The translations under genes were made by a program, and so were the position numbers. Shown here piece by piece: positions 34,583-46,400 of a DNA stretch of 64,000 nt (position 1 is its first letter; each line of letters starts with the position of its first letter). Source of the DNA: Heligmosomoides polygyrus polygyrus (lineage: Eukaryota > Nematoda > Chromadorea > Rhabditida > Heligmosomidae); contig OX377202.1 in assembly GCA_947396885.1 (NCBI GenBank), positions 110,812,221 through 110,876,220 on the forward strand, read 5' to 3'. Under the pieces are notes generated by a model, which was given only the letters and a program-made list of their open reading frames with translations, was not told where the DNA came from and searched no databases.

Positions 34583-34771
34583 GTTGTTACAGGATGTTTT
34601 GTTGCGATCAAAACTCTTGCGCCAGGCGGGACTCGAACCCGCATCTTCTGCTTGCGTTTAAACAGCGCCGGTGGTGTAAGGCGAACATCGCTGCCCGGAA
34701 AGCAGAAGATGCGGGTTCGAGTCCCGCCTGGCGCAAGAGTTTTGATCGCAACAAAACATCCTGTAACAACA
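34583..34771. repeat. Perfect palindrome made of two tRNA-like family T arms
   Basis: The left arm (about 34583-34652) and right arm (about 34700-34770) are exact complements over about 70 bp, each with the B box ggttcgagtcccgcc and gttttgatcgcaac. The 48-bp loop contains the A-box-like part cgccggtggtgtaaggcg. Only the right-hand copy is in A-then-B order. Confidence 0.88.
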
Positions 34772-35113
34772 ATTTAGATTGCTCTTAAAGCACCGTAAAG
34801 AAACAAGCTTGTAGCGCATTAAAAGATAAGATCGCGCCCTGTACTCAAAAGGTTCCTTGTTTATTCAGTCGAATGAATATGCCAGCGCCTACATACTTTT
34901 CTTACTTTTCTGGGGAATGTATAATACCAGTCAATCAATTTTTTCAAAATTTTAGAAAATTAATACTTCGATTTAATATTCAGATTCAATTTCAGTTTAA
35001 AAGCACAGTGGAAGTAAAATACTTTTGAGGATCAATTCTTTCGTCTTTTCAACTGGGCAAAAGCAGGTGGCCATACTTAGGGATTTTGGTTTCTTTATCT
35101 AAAACGTTTTTCT

Positions 35114-35389
35114 ATGTACTTTCTTGTTCCCGTATTTTCGATGAGAAATCATGTCCGCAAAAGTTATATTCATTTTGAGAGCAGTTTTCGGGAAGTTCGG
35201 GAAGGCTGCGTTTTTGAGGTCGTGCAGGTGATCGAGGTTAAATCAATCCATCCAAACTTTTTGAAGGCGTCCGTGCTCAGCCTGACAACCACTGAGCAAC
35301 TGCGAAGTGTAGAATTGCTGCATCAAGATCTTCTTCGAGTCAACTTGGTGACTATATGTAATTCACAACAGACAGGATTTTTGCTATAG
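35114..35389 (+). CDS. Unassigned open frame
   Basis: 91 codons with protein-like stretches (CVFEVVQVIEVKSIHPNFL, EQLRSVELLHQDLLRVNLV). No splice structure or family could be recognised; it may be an exon, a decayed gene or chance. Confidence 0.2.
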   Translation: MYFLVPVFSMRNHVRKSYIHFESSFREVREGCVFEVVQVIEVKSIHPNFLKASVLSLTTTEQLRSVELLHQDLLRVNLVTICNSQQTGFLL

Positions 35390-35390
35390 C

Positions 35391-35505
35391 CACCGGGTGG
35401 CGCAGCGTGATGAAGGTCATCAATATTTATTGATCGCCTGCGCGGCCTAATCGATACCGCGAGCTTTCATAACGCTGCGCCGCCCTGTGGCGATCGAAGT
35501 ATAGA
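35391..35505. repeat. GC-rich palindromic MITE
   Basis: gtggcgcagcgtgatgaag pairs with ctttcataacgctgcgcc, a hairpin of about 110 bp. Confidence 0.6.
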
Positions 35506-36389
35506 TCACGCCTTAAGCATGTTCAGCGCATTGAAGTTTTGAAAGCTCTCGAATAGGTTTGTGGAGGCCATGCTACGTAGTTACTTTGAGCTGCTTTGTT
35601 ATCAGTTGTTCAACTTTCGAAGGTTATTTTATTCTCAAACTCTTGTAATTGTTGACTACGGGCAAAGGGCACACTCCCATGGAGCTATAAGTCATCCATG
35701 AGCAAAGCAGCCTTACATAATTGACCTTAATTACAACGGAAAATGTGCACATTTGTTTATGCTTTCTTCTGACGGGTTCCGTTCCCTTGGGACGACAATG
35801 GAGAAACAATTAATGTTATCATGCCTCATCTTCTGAAACGTTGTGAAAGGTGACGGCAAGCTGCCTTCATTTATTTTGAATGCGGAGGAGCAGTCTTCTT
35901 TTTTAGTAGTTTTGTGATTCCTTCCGATTTCTTTTACACGGATATTCGAAATTTATTTTCCGTGTTCTGGTGTCCATTTCCCGTCCACTTCCGCAGAACG
36001 GAACGGACTCATGAACCATGACACAGAAATCGACGTTGATTGTTTTGAATTAACTGTCCACCTCTTCAACCTAGGCAGAAGAGAAAGAAGAAAGGCGAAA
36101 GCTTATGATCATTGTCACCGTTTTGATAAGGAAACCGTGTGATAAACAAATTGAATTGGCTGGGAACAGGGGCTCTGATAACTAACTACATAAGGAAATG
36201 TGGACTAGTGGTAAAAGTACTTCAATTTATCTGAAATCAATCATTGAAATTCTAAGCAAATTACTTCATCAGGAAGCCCTTGGACGTGCACATCCCTATC
36301 AAGAAATAAGCTTTTCGGACCAAACTTCCAGAAGACTGATGGCAAGCGTGACGTCATGGATCAAACCAGGAGTTATAAGTCATTTTCTA

Positions 36390-37297
36390 CCAGGCTGTCC
36401 AATAATTCCTGTCCAAAAATTTTCAAAATTTTATAATTTTCCTTAGAAGTGTTATAATATCAGGCAAGTGTAAAAACCTTCTAGAAGGTTCTCCAGAGTT
36501 CCACGCTAGGGGTATATCAGGCGCAGGCGCCGCGTCTGGCTACCAGTACAAGCTATCCCCCACCGTCTGACGGACGCCAACAAGCAGAGCCGCGTGGCCG
36601 TCTGCCAGCCCCTCCTCCTTCGTCCGCATCGCAAGGAGTTTCTCGAGGGCCTTGTCACTGGGGATGAGAGCTGGGTCCTCTACGACAACGTCGCCCGCCG
36701 TGCCGTCTGGATCCCGCGCGGAGAAGAGCCGTCGACGACGCCGAAAGCCCACCTGCACCCGCTGAAGATCATGCTCTGCTGCTGGTGGGACGCCAAGAGC
36801 ATGCTGTATTTCGAGCTGCTCCCGCAAGGCAGGACGGTCACCGCCTCCATCTACACCGATCAGCTCGAGAAACTAGCCACCGCCATCCGAGAAATGCGTC
36901 CCCGACGGCCTCGGTCCACCTGCTGCACGACAACGTGCGCCCCCACGTGGCGAAGGAGACCCAGCAGAAGTTGGCGACGCTCGGCTGGGAGACGGTTGCC
37001 CATCCGCCGTATTCCCCTGACCTCCATCCCTCCGACTACCACTTGCTCCGCCCGCTGAAGCACCATTTGGCCGGAAGAAAATTCACCAACTACGACAACC
37101 TCAAATCCGACATCGCGGACTTCTTCGAGTCTCAGCCCCCGGAGTTCTGGGCGAAGGGCATCGGCGACCTGCCCAATCGATGGGCCACTGTTGTGGATAA
37201 CTGTGGTGATTATATTGTTGATTAGACTTGTTTTTCAATAAAGTTGAAAAAATTGAAAATGGTGAAATTTTCGGACAAGGATTATTGGACAGCCTGG
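36390..37297 (+). mobile_element. Mariner family C copy 2, same internal deletion
   Basis: The element is 908 bp with TA at 36388-36389 and 37298-37299. It shares with copy C1 the same 5' non-coding segment and the same entry point into the transposase, so both descend from one deleted ancestor. Confidence 0.92.
36558..37225 (+). pseudogene. Frameshifted mariner C2 transposase fragment
   Basis: Same fragment as C1 (PHRLTD start), but one G is missing at about 36906 (gacgg-cctcgg), shifting the frame just before the second catalytic Asp. Other changes include HDNVRPHVA and DLHPSDYH. The frame ends NCGDYIVD. Confidence 0.88.
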
Positions 37298-38002
37298 TAT
37301 TCACGGTCAATCTGATAACTGAGTCGTGGGCGTAATCCCAGCAAGGGCCGACTGGTGTTCGGCATCTGGACTCCGAGCTGTCTGGAAGATGTGCTATCAT
37401 TTACCCTAAAGGCGCAGGAAGTTTGAATGCGGAAGCTGGTTCCTTAATCAAAAGATGATGCAGATTTATTCCAAGGTCTAGCTTCGAGCATAACTTTGGC
37501 TTATAGTTCTGTGAGTACTCTTATGGTTAGATTACTACTATCTTTGCCTTCCAGGTGAAATATTTGACAAGGCCGAGGTGACGGCTTTTGAATCACTTCT
37601 GTTTTAGTGTTTCGTATTCCGATTTCCGATCAATTTTGTCTCTTCCGTTCCGTCTTCCGCCTTCCACTTTTCTCGACAACAGAAGTTTCTCACATCCTTG
37701 CTGCTGAACTTTGATGGACTTCTTTCGTTCTAAGAAGTTGGATCTCTTTCTTTGAGTTATTCTTTCAATCTGCGAGTTTTTTACCTGTGTGGAGATCTTT
37801 CTGTTGAACAGCGGCAGAGGTCCCAGAGCTCATTAGGATGTTGATACCTGCGCATTCAGAACTACGCCTTCACTTCATTCAGAACGGTATTATGGCGAAA
37901 GATGACTGGTTCGGAGAGGTGCGCACGCGTAGATATATAAATTGTCGTGGGAACAGGCCGCACTTTCAACTTGCTTCCTTGACTTCCCACTTTATGGAAA
38001 GT
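37298..38002. other. No supported gene
   Basis: Intergenic, mixed composition, nothing recognised. Confidence 0.45.
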
Positions 38003-38013
38003 TTCTTTAGTGC

Positions 38014-38316
38014 CCCCGGTGGGCGCGTGTAGCTCAGTTGGAGGAGGCGCCGACTGTCGCGTGCACCCGATACCAGGTTCCTGGTTCGGATTTCCCGCCC
38101 AGGCCAACCAAGCCTTCCATCCCTCCGGGGTCGGTGAATTGGTATCAGACTTATCTGGGAAGGACAGAGCACTGACTTGTTCATCGGCTGGCCACCGCAA
38201 GTCATTCATTGTATGGCCAAATACGCATGCAACTCGCCTCCACGATATCACGTAGAAGTGGAATGCGTGGCGCATCCCAAAAGGGATTGAATAACGCCGT
38301 CCTTTATCCTTTATCC
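38014..38316 (+). mobile_element. SINE family S, full length, 11-bp target duplication
   Basis: Near-consensus copy with A box tgtagctcagttgg. Direct repeats ttctttagtgc lie at 38003-38013 and 38317-38327. Confidence 0.9.
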
Positions 38317-38696
38317 TTCTTTAGTGCTTGTTAGGTCAGTTCTTTAAAAGTAGCAGCTTCTGCGAACTTCGTTTCTTTTCTTTAATGTTGATTTTGCGTT
38401 TACTACCGTTTTCCATATCGCCTGTAAAATATATATTCCCGTTGTAAACTGCTCAAACCGGCGAGCGAAACGTTCCCATTAGTTCCTGCCGCGTGCCAGA
38501 GTGATACATGCGATCTTCCCTATATCACTCTGACACGCAACAGAAACTAGTGAAGGTGGATAATGAACCTTTTACGTATCGTACTAGAAGTATCGTTACA
38601 TATATGTTCCTGATAATAAATTCGGTTGATGACCATGATCCAACATGGTTGAAGAATGACGACAAAAATTAAAATTTGTTAGAATCAATTTGGAGC

Positions 38697-38716
38697 GTAT
38701 TTATTTATTTGTCTAT

Positions 38717-38779
<63 letters not shown>

Positions 38780-38783
38780 TAAT
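38697..38783. repeat. (TTTA)n microsatellite, possibly a LINE 3' tail
   Basis: About 20 ATTT units with one interruption (gtc). The LINE at 30332 ends in the same motif, so a 5'-truncated relative may follow on the right. Confidence 0.85.
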
Positions 38784-38952
38784 TGCACCTTCGTGCGCTC
38801 ATAAAGCAGCGTAAAAACCAAACAATGCAATCCTGCGCAATTTCAGTTTGGATAATTTAGTTTTAGTATGTGATGAAGCACAGTTTTGGTGGTGATGGCT
38901 CCAACACCCTTAGCGGTCAACCGTGGGTGAACGTGGCCAGATGGCGGCGTAA

Positions 38953-39087
38953 GCCCTAGTTTATACTTGCGCCGCCACGCGGCGCAGCACCACGATCGCT
39001 ATAGATATCGATTTTTCGAGCCGGCCGGTCGATATCTATCTCGACCATCGTGCGGCGCCGCGCAGCGGCACAAGTGTAAACTAGGGC
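38953..39087. repeat. Harbinger-type MITE copy 1
   Basis: A 135-bp GC-rich palindrome with TIR gccctagtttatacttg and TAA at both flanks (38950-38952, 39088-39090). Three-base TWA duplications are typical of PIF/Harbinger. Confidence 0.75.
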
Positions 39088-40694
39088 TAAGGCGGCGGGT
39101 GTTTTGTGTAATTGCGTAGGGAACGTATTGCAACTGCTGTCGTGAAGCCTAAATTTTTGGCAGAAGTACTAAGGCGGAAAGTGATCACGAAAAACGTTGA
39201 CCGCTAGTGGTTTCAGAATTATCCTCATCACAGCTCGGTTCCATCCCACTATATTAGCGCCATCAATTCGGCGTAATATTACCTTAATGAGCGATTTTTC
39301 TAGAAATGTTCCCAATTATTCTCAGCTACACGTCTTATCTTTAATTTTAGAAAGGAAATCGCCTACTGACCTATGAAGCCAATCCTTAATGAAAGATTTT
39401 CTGCGAATGTTTCCACATTTCGCAACTGCAATGAAAGATTTTCTGCAAATGTTCTCGAAATTTCGCTGCTGCAATGAAAGACTCTGCAAATGTTTCGGAA
39501 ATTCCACACCTTCTGCTCGCCTTTCTCTGACTTTGTGGAATCTGATGAGAAGCTCTTCTCCGGTTCTTTTTGTACTCCATAAACTAACTTCAGTAGCTTC
39601 ATGATTATGTGGCACAAGCTTCATGATTCGCCCTCAATCTAGACTGGTGTTAATCGGCAGTGAAAATGCTTTCTTCAACTCTATTCGATAATGTGGGCAG
39701 CATGGTAAGGCGGGAGCGCTCCAGCCAATCAGACCGTATCGAATAGGATCACAACTCAAAGAGACATGTACGTCTGACGCCATGATTGGCTGACTCATAC
39801 TTGGCCGCTATGATTGGCTACGGTTTACTGGTGTGTTTCACCCTCACAATGCTGTTCACATTCTCAACGTCAACCAAATCTTCAAGCTTGATTCCGATTC
39901 CCATCATTCCTTAAAACCGAGTGATAAAACCTTAGCCATAGAGGTGCAGTTTTTCGTCAGCTTCATTGTAGATATCTTCATGCTCATGATTAGCAGTTCA
40001 CCAAAACTAGTACTCAGAATTCATTCTGGGATCTGAAATGTTGACTGGACGATGACCAGCCTTGTATATGAGCACTGGCGTCTGAACCTTCTACGCCCAT
40101 TCATCGATATCTTAATGGCTCATGTTCAACAGACTTCAAATTGCTGCTGCTGCTGCTCACATTATCGACAAGGACCCTTCTTTCCTTTTCCTGAATCAAT
40201 GCTTTGGTCGATGTTGTAGAAAGACTTGGAAGAAAAATTATCATATCTTCTGCTAGCCATTCCGCTAGTCATCGAGTTGGTTGCCAGTAACGTCGACTTG
40301 CCTTCATACCTTGTGCCAAAGTGGCTCTTTGCATTTTTCTTGCTTGATGTACCTAATGAGCAGCATATCTCCTGTCCGGAGGCGTCACTGACATCGTTTG
40401 GAATGTTGTTGCCCCGGTTCCTTTCTTTCGTGCAACTTTGGTACTTGGTTCATATGTTGACTTCGGGAGACCTAGACGCACGTAACTCGATCATTCGCGG
40501 ATGTTCGTTCCCTTGGGGGTGTGAATAGGGCGTCAGGAACTCCTCCTTCCCTCACGAATACCACCTTCGTAGTCTGTGAGCAAAGCCCTCCACATGCCTA
40601 ATGGAGGTTGGCCAGCATTCGTTTGCTTCGCTAATGTTTTGTTATAAAGAAACCGCCTAACTCTCTTCGCCGTTATTGTTTGCCTGTGCATCCT
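39088..40694. other. No supported gene
   Basis: 39389-39490 holds three imperfect copies of atgaaagattttctgc-like 30-mers. A hydrophobic 100-codon frame at 40226-40528 has no family or splice support. Confidence 0.35.
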
Positions 40695-40790
40695 GTATAT
40701 GACAGTTTTCAAATTAAAACGGACACTCTTCAAAGCAAGACTGACGCTTTCGAAGTTATACTGATCATCTTCCAAATCAGAGCAAGAAAT
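40695..40790 (-). repeat. 21-bp-period repeat block
   Basis: Three units: caaattaaaacggacactct, caaagcaagactgacgcttt, gaagttatactgatcatctt. Confidence 0.65.
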
Positions 40791-41739
40791 ATCAATTTCA
40801 ATTTCACTTTTACGAGAAAAGCTAGAAATTCTCCGAGATGGTTGGAATAATTATTTCTTGAGGAAAAAATTTGGTATCACTTACTTTGAAATTTTTTCAT
40901 TCACATGCCCAATATATTAATACAGTTCATTTTTTGTTTTATTTTATTTTGTTTTTAAGTAAAAATTTTGATTTAAATTTCATTTTAAAGCGTAGAAAGG
41001 CGGCAACCATGTATTTTAGTATGAAATAGGATCGCGCCATGCAGTCCATTAGATCTTCCCGATTTTGAATTGGTTGATAGTGTAAATGCTTCTTAGTTGA
41101 AACAGCAATGTTGGAGTATGAAAACGGTTCTGTATCTGTTCTTATTGTATCTTTTATATCTGTGTTACTACACGCATGCAGAATTGTTGCTGCCAGTTGA
41201 GAAAAATCGCAATTGTTCAGTCGAGTGCCTGGCGCGATCTCTCCGTTTAATACGCTAAGTGATTGCCGCCCTACTACGCTTTAAAACAAAATTTAATCCA
41301 TTATTTTACTCTAAAAATGTAAAAGTTTGCGAAAGACCGAAAGAGTAGAGGTATCATATTTTCCATGCATTAACTTCATCCTCTGCAACGACGTCAATTT
41401 GCTAATTAATAGATCCGATTAACGTCTTGCTGATTAGGCGCATGTTGGCTAAGTTTTGCCTGCAGGATTCTACTTCCGTAGAGGGTAATGAGAGTCGATT
41501 TGCAACAGCTTTTCCAGACTCACGCTCCGAAAAATGTCTAAAACGTGTGTTGTGTTGTGTTAAAGAACAAAGTATTATTGGAGACGTCAATGTTCGGTTG
41601 CATAATAGCAACTCCAGATGGAAAATGTAGACCTCTTATTTATTTATTCCCTAGTTTTTCCATGTTTTGCTCTAAACATGAGTACCACTTGATACGCAGT
41701 TGGTCTACATGATGCTCTAGACTTATATGTGCACCATCT

Positions 41740-41835
41740 TTAAGCCAAATTGGACTCCTTCTAAACAAGTTTGACACTTCTGAAATTAAAGTGAACGTCT
41801 TTGAATTCATGAAGAGTTTCTTCCACATTAAACTA
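41740..41835 (-). repeat. 21-bp-period repeat block
   Basis: aagccaaattggactccttc and aaacaagtttgacacttctg are recognisable; later units drift. Confidence 0.55.
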
Positions 41836-43332
41836 GAGACTCAAAGGCGATTATAATAAAATTTTCTTAGCGGAAAATAAATCAGCAATAAGTGAGCACA
41901 TTGTTGGATTTATAAAATTCTCATTTTCAAACGTAAAAAATAATTGCTTAAATTTTGTCTGTCCAAGAGCAGGAAGGCCGCCACTTTTCAGTGCCAAAAG
42001 AAGTGAGTACTAAAGGATCTATCCTAGTCCAGGAGGCCACATAAATAAAAAGTATTACATGCGAAAAATTCACTTAAGACTTACAGAGCGGCTCCTACAG
42101 CACAACACAGGACATAAACAAGAAAAAGTCACAAAGAAAAGACGAAAAAATTGCACTTGTTACGGTTGTAAGAAGGCAAAGTTGTGTGCCCTCCTCACAA
42201 TGTTAGATCCTGGTTATACATGTTAAGCCGCGGTCAACACGCGGCATGCCTCCATTCCGTCGCTCTTTGCCCGCCGAGACGGCTGTAAACCGCGGCGATT
42301 TCTTATTTGTTTTGTTTGTTCGTCCGTTTTTGGTTTCTTTTAGGTCAGGTTTCGTTCTCTAGGAGCCGCTCGATAAGTATTAATTCATTTTGTAACCTAG
42401 TTTTTTAGTTATGTGGCCCCGGACTAGGATAGATCCAAGGTGGCGCCATGACCTCTCCCAAGATATGGCTGCTCTGCCTGTGGTTCTCAAGTGTGTTTGA
42501 CAGCGATTACGTACGCTTGTGGGTTTAGATTCCAGCCAGAAAGCTCTAAGCTCTGGACGGATGAGAACGTTTATGAATTTTTTTAACCCATGAGTAACCT
42601 AATTTTTCTAGATCGGGTTGCACTTTTTCAGCTTTTGAGTACTAGATTTATTATGACGTCATACCGAATGTTTCCGCCGTTTCTACTTTTAATTTCAAAT
42701 GGGCATCCATTTTCAAATATTCAATTTATGATAGAATTGTTACACTCCCCTATAACTGCCAATAAAACTTGTTAGTATCTATTTATGTTCAGTTTTGCAC
42801 AGTTGGACTCCGTGAACTCTCGGAAGGCATTTTTGCGCTATTCTAGTCGTAAGGGCAACACCACGTAATCTCACGGAAAATCGTGGAGTACAAAACTTAG
42901 CCACTAGCCGGAGTATTCAAGGCACTATGACGGCGGGAGCTTTCCGTTCGACATAATACCTTTGGTGACCTTCTTGATTAGAGCCTCAAGCATTCATAAT
43001 AATTCGTTCTCCATTGTCACGTTGTATTTGTAGTGATCATGTGACCGTGTTTCTCACGCCCACGTCGTAGTCCGACCTAGTATTCAGTAGATATAAAAGG
43101 TGAACTGATCTAAGCGCTTCAAGGTCTTGACTTCTGGTCAACGTCTCCTCAATTTTTTGCCCTTTCCGCTGAATTAGAGCATTAGAACTCTGCCTAATGG
43201 AGCGACTCGAAAAGTGAGTACTCGGCACATTTCTCCGAATCCGACGGCTAGCAAACTCAGCGCCACTCGGACGCAATCTGCACTCTCGTCGTGTGTCTGT
43301 CCAAGGGAATCATCCCCTCCGAAACCACTCCG
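41836..43332. other. Upstream region of the globin gene
   Basis: No gene recognised. 42220-42310 is GC-rich with ccgcgg palindromic words. ATG at 43197 followed by GTGAGT (43214) could be a tiny exon, but its phase does not fit globin exon 1. Confidence 0.35.
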
Positions 43333-43339
43333 TTTTCAG
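43333..43339 (+). promoter_or_regulatory. TTTTCAG 3' splice site, possible SL trans-splice acceptor
   Basis: A full match to the short nematode acceptor consensus lies 2 bases before the first globin ATG. No 5' splice donor or obvious first exon is seen just upstream, so SL addition here is plausible. A far-upstream cis exon is the alternative. Confidence 0.45.
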
Positions 43340-43457
43340 GAATGATGGGCTTGCTGTCGACGATTCGCGGGAAACGAGACGTGCCGGTGATTGGTTCGAC
43401 CGAAGTCGTCCCCATCGGGTCGAAGAACAAGAAACTGGTGATCCAAGAGTGGCCGAG
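43340..43457 (+). CDS. Globin exon 1 (start of known coding part)
   Basis: The exon follows a perfect TTTTCAG at 43333-43339 and ends at donor GTACGT (43458). Two ATGs lie 2 and 5 bases inside it; the second gives MGLLSTIRGKRD. It encodes an N-terminal extension and the A helix (KKLVIQEWPR) and ends in phase 2. The acceptor so close to ATG fits SL trans-splicing, but a cis-spliced upstream exon is not excluded: the frame stays open across the boundary. Confidence 0.75.
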
Positions 43458-46400
43458 GTACGTCACGTTATGGGCAGAGGCTATCAGCCAGCCATCCGAA
43501 CGTTCCCGTTGCCGTGGTCTTTGCATTGTATCTAAATTTACACAATTTTCAAGTTAAGCTTGACACTTTTCTAATCGATGTTCCGTAAGTTGTTCCGACT
43601 ATAGCTTAAGATTGGTATCGAGTTTTCAAATCAAGTTGGACAATGTTCTACATAAGCCTGACGCTTTCGAAATCAAGCTGAGCATCTTCCAATTCAGAAC
43701 CAGCGTCTTTCACATTAAACCGGAGACCTTCTGAGACGGTTAGGTGAACTTTTGCACAAGCAAACTTGAGATGACTGCTTTTGAATTTCTTTAATTCACC
43801 TGCCTCAACAAGTGAATCCACTGCTTGCAATTTTATACCATTTTTATTTTTGAAGAAAACTGGTTTAAAGTTTATTTGAAAAAGTAAAAGGAAGGCAGCA
43901 ACTTTTACGGATAAAAGAAGGGATTGTGCCATGCACTAATCGGACGGCGTTGATCAATCTCTTCTGGGGTGCCCCACTCATTCTTCTTCTAGAGGATGTT
44001 GTGGAGGTGATTTGAATGCGTATTCGGTCACACAATGACTTTCGGTGGTCAGCCGATGAAAAAGTCACAGTTTTACCCTTCCCAGACAAGTCCGGTACTA
44101 ATTCACCGACCTCGGAGGGATGGAAGGCTTGGTTGACCTGGGCGGGAAATCCGAACCCGGAACACGGTATCAGGTGCTCGCGACAGCGGGCACCTCTTCC
44201 GACTGCGCTACACGCGCTCCATTTCTAGGAAATACACTTAAATTCACTATGCTGTTACAAGTAAGCAGCATTTACACTATCGATTAAACGAAAATCGCAA
44301 CGAGCTAGGCAAGTGCATCGCGCGATTTCTTCTTTTAGAAGGAATGCTTCTGCTGCTTGCTATTATTATAGGTTAGTGCATAAGTTCTCGGACATTTGAG
44401 GCATGAAATATTTATTATCACAACACACGAACAACAATATCAAATCATTTGAAATAACCACCTTTTACATCAGTTGTCTTTCGCTAACGTGCTGGTAAGT
44501 CATGGATGCCTTTTCTCCAAAACGTGGCCGGTTGTGATTCGAGAAATGTGAGCAGTGCCTCCTTGACATCCTCTCGGTTCCTAAATTGCTGGCCGTCCAA
44601 ATAGCGTTGAAGGCTTGAAAACAAGTGATAATCAGAAGGAGCGAGATCTGTTGAGGCTGTGTGGAAGAACGGCCCATCCGTAGTCCGCCAACTCAGCCGC
44701 CGTCGCTCTAGCAATAGGCGGTCTGGCGTTGTCGTGTTGAAAATACACCTTCACTTGCTCTCCTCGTGTGGTTTGAAGGCGGGCCCTCAACTTCCTCAGT
44801 TGGTTGACGTAATCCTCTGCCGTCACTGCTATCCCTTCGTCCAGCAGCTCCCAGTATTCTACGCCAAGGACGCTCCACCAAATGCATAGCATCACCTTTT
44901 TCACGTGAAGGTCGGGTTTCGGAACGTCCTCTGCCTCTCCAGTTGCGTCAACCCACTGTGCACGCCGGCGATAACTAGAGTAGAGTATCCACTTCTCATC
45001 CCCGGTGACAGGGTTGTCCAGCCATCCGTGGGTACGTCTGAGGGTAAGGAGAGACAGAGCGGCATCGGCTCTGCGATCCATGCCATGTTGTGTCAAATCG
45101 TGAGGTACCCAGCGACCCAATTTTTGCACCTTGCCAATCGACTTCAATCCTCGAGCGACTGTTGGGTGACTAACACCAAGAGTGCTTGATAGTTCGCGAG
45201 TGGTTTGGTATGGGTCCGCTTCCACTCTACTTCGGAGGCCATCCAAATCCAGTGTCATCGGGCGCCCTTCTCGTTCATCTTCAACGGAGAGTTCACCAAC
45301 TGCAAACTTCGAGAACCACTGCTACACAGTACTTCGAGCAGGAGCACTCTCGTTGTAAACATCCTTCAGGCGACGATACGATTCGTTGGCATTGAGGCCA
45401 GATTGATGCAGGAATAACATGACGTGCCGAATATGCGTCTCAGTTGGGATGAATTGCTTAGCCATAATAGCTGGCGTTAACAACGCAGAAGTAAATGTTA
45501 GGAACAGTTTCGTAGCCCTTTCCTTTCTCTATCGATCGATCATTTACGCGTTGATACATGTGAGAAATTTGGCGGGAAAATGTGCTTTCAATTCAGGAGG
45601 GATCAAATGTCCGAGAACTTATGCACCAACCTAATACAATACTGCTTTATCCACTCTGAAATAAGTTTTTAGCTACATTTTTTAAAGATAAAATTCAAAT
45701 AGTTTGTTCACTTGTCTGAGCACATGAGTTCAAAATTTTACAAAAACTTATTGTAAACTTTCTCTGTGCAAAAAGTATTCTAAATTTCTTGTATTGGGTC
45801 TCTAATGTAGCGTGGAAAACGTTAGTTTAAATGCGAAAGATGATCAGTTTGATTTTAAAAGTGTGGAGCTTGTTGAGAAGATTGTCCTGTTTGGCTTCAA
45901 AAGTGTCCAGTTTGGTTTAAAAAGAGTTCGATTTGATGTGAAAATTGTGTGGTTCTCGCGGAATTTCTAGCGTTAAAAGATGCATAACATTGGCTTTTTT
46001 AAGACGCAAACGTTTCTGGGGTTTCTTTGCATTTTCCCTTTATCTTTTCAATTCATTTTGTTGAATGGAGAAATTGAAAGCATCCGGAAAGTGCAACCAC
46101 AGTCATGTTATCCTGGAGTTCTTTGTACACATACACGGGTCTGCTTCCCTATTTTGATTACTTTTCACTGTAGTTGTGGATAGCCCTTTCCTTCTCTTTG
46201 ACCACTTACCTTGATGTCATCAACTTGAAATGAGAAGTCTCCTTCACAATTAGGAGCAAAAACGCTATGATCAAAAGCGTAGCTGGCGATGCAAGTCTAG
46301 AAAAGGGGCTCACCCTCATTTTCATTCATAAGATCGAGATTTTGTTTATCAAAAATTTTAAAATAGAACATTAAGTAAGGGTATCTAACTCTATCTAGTA

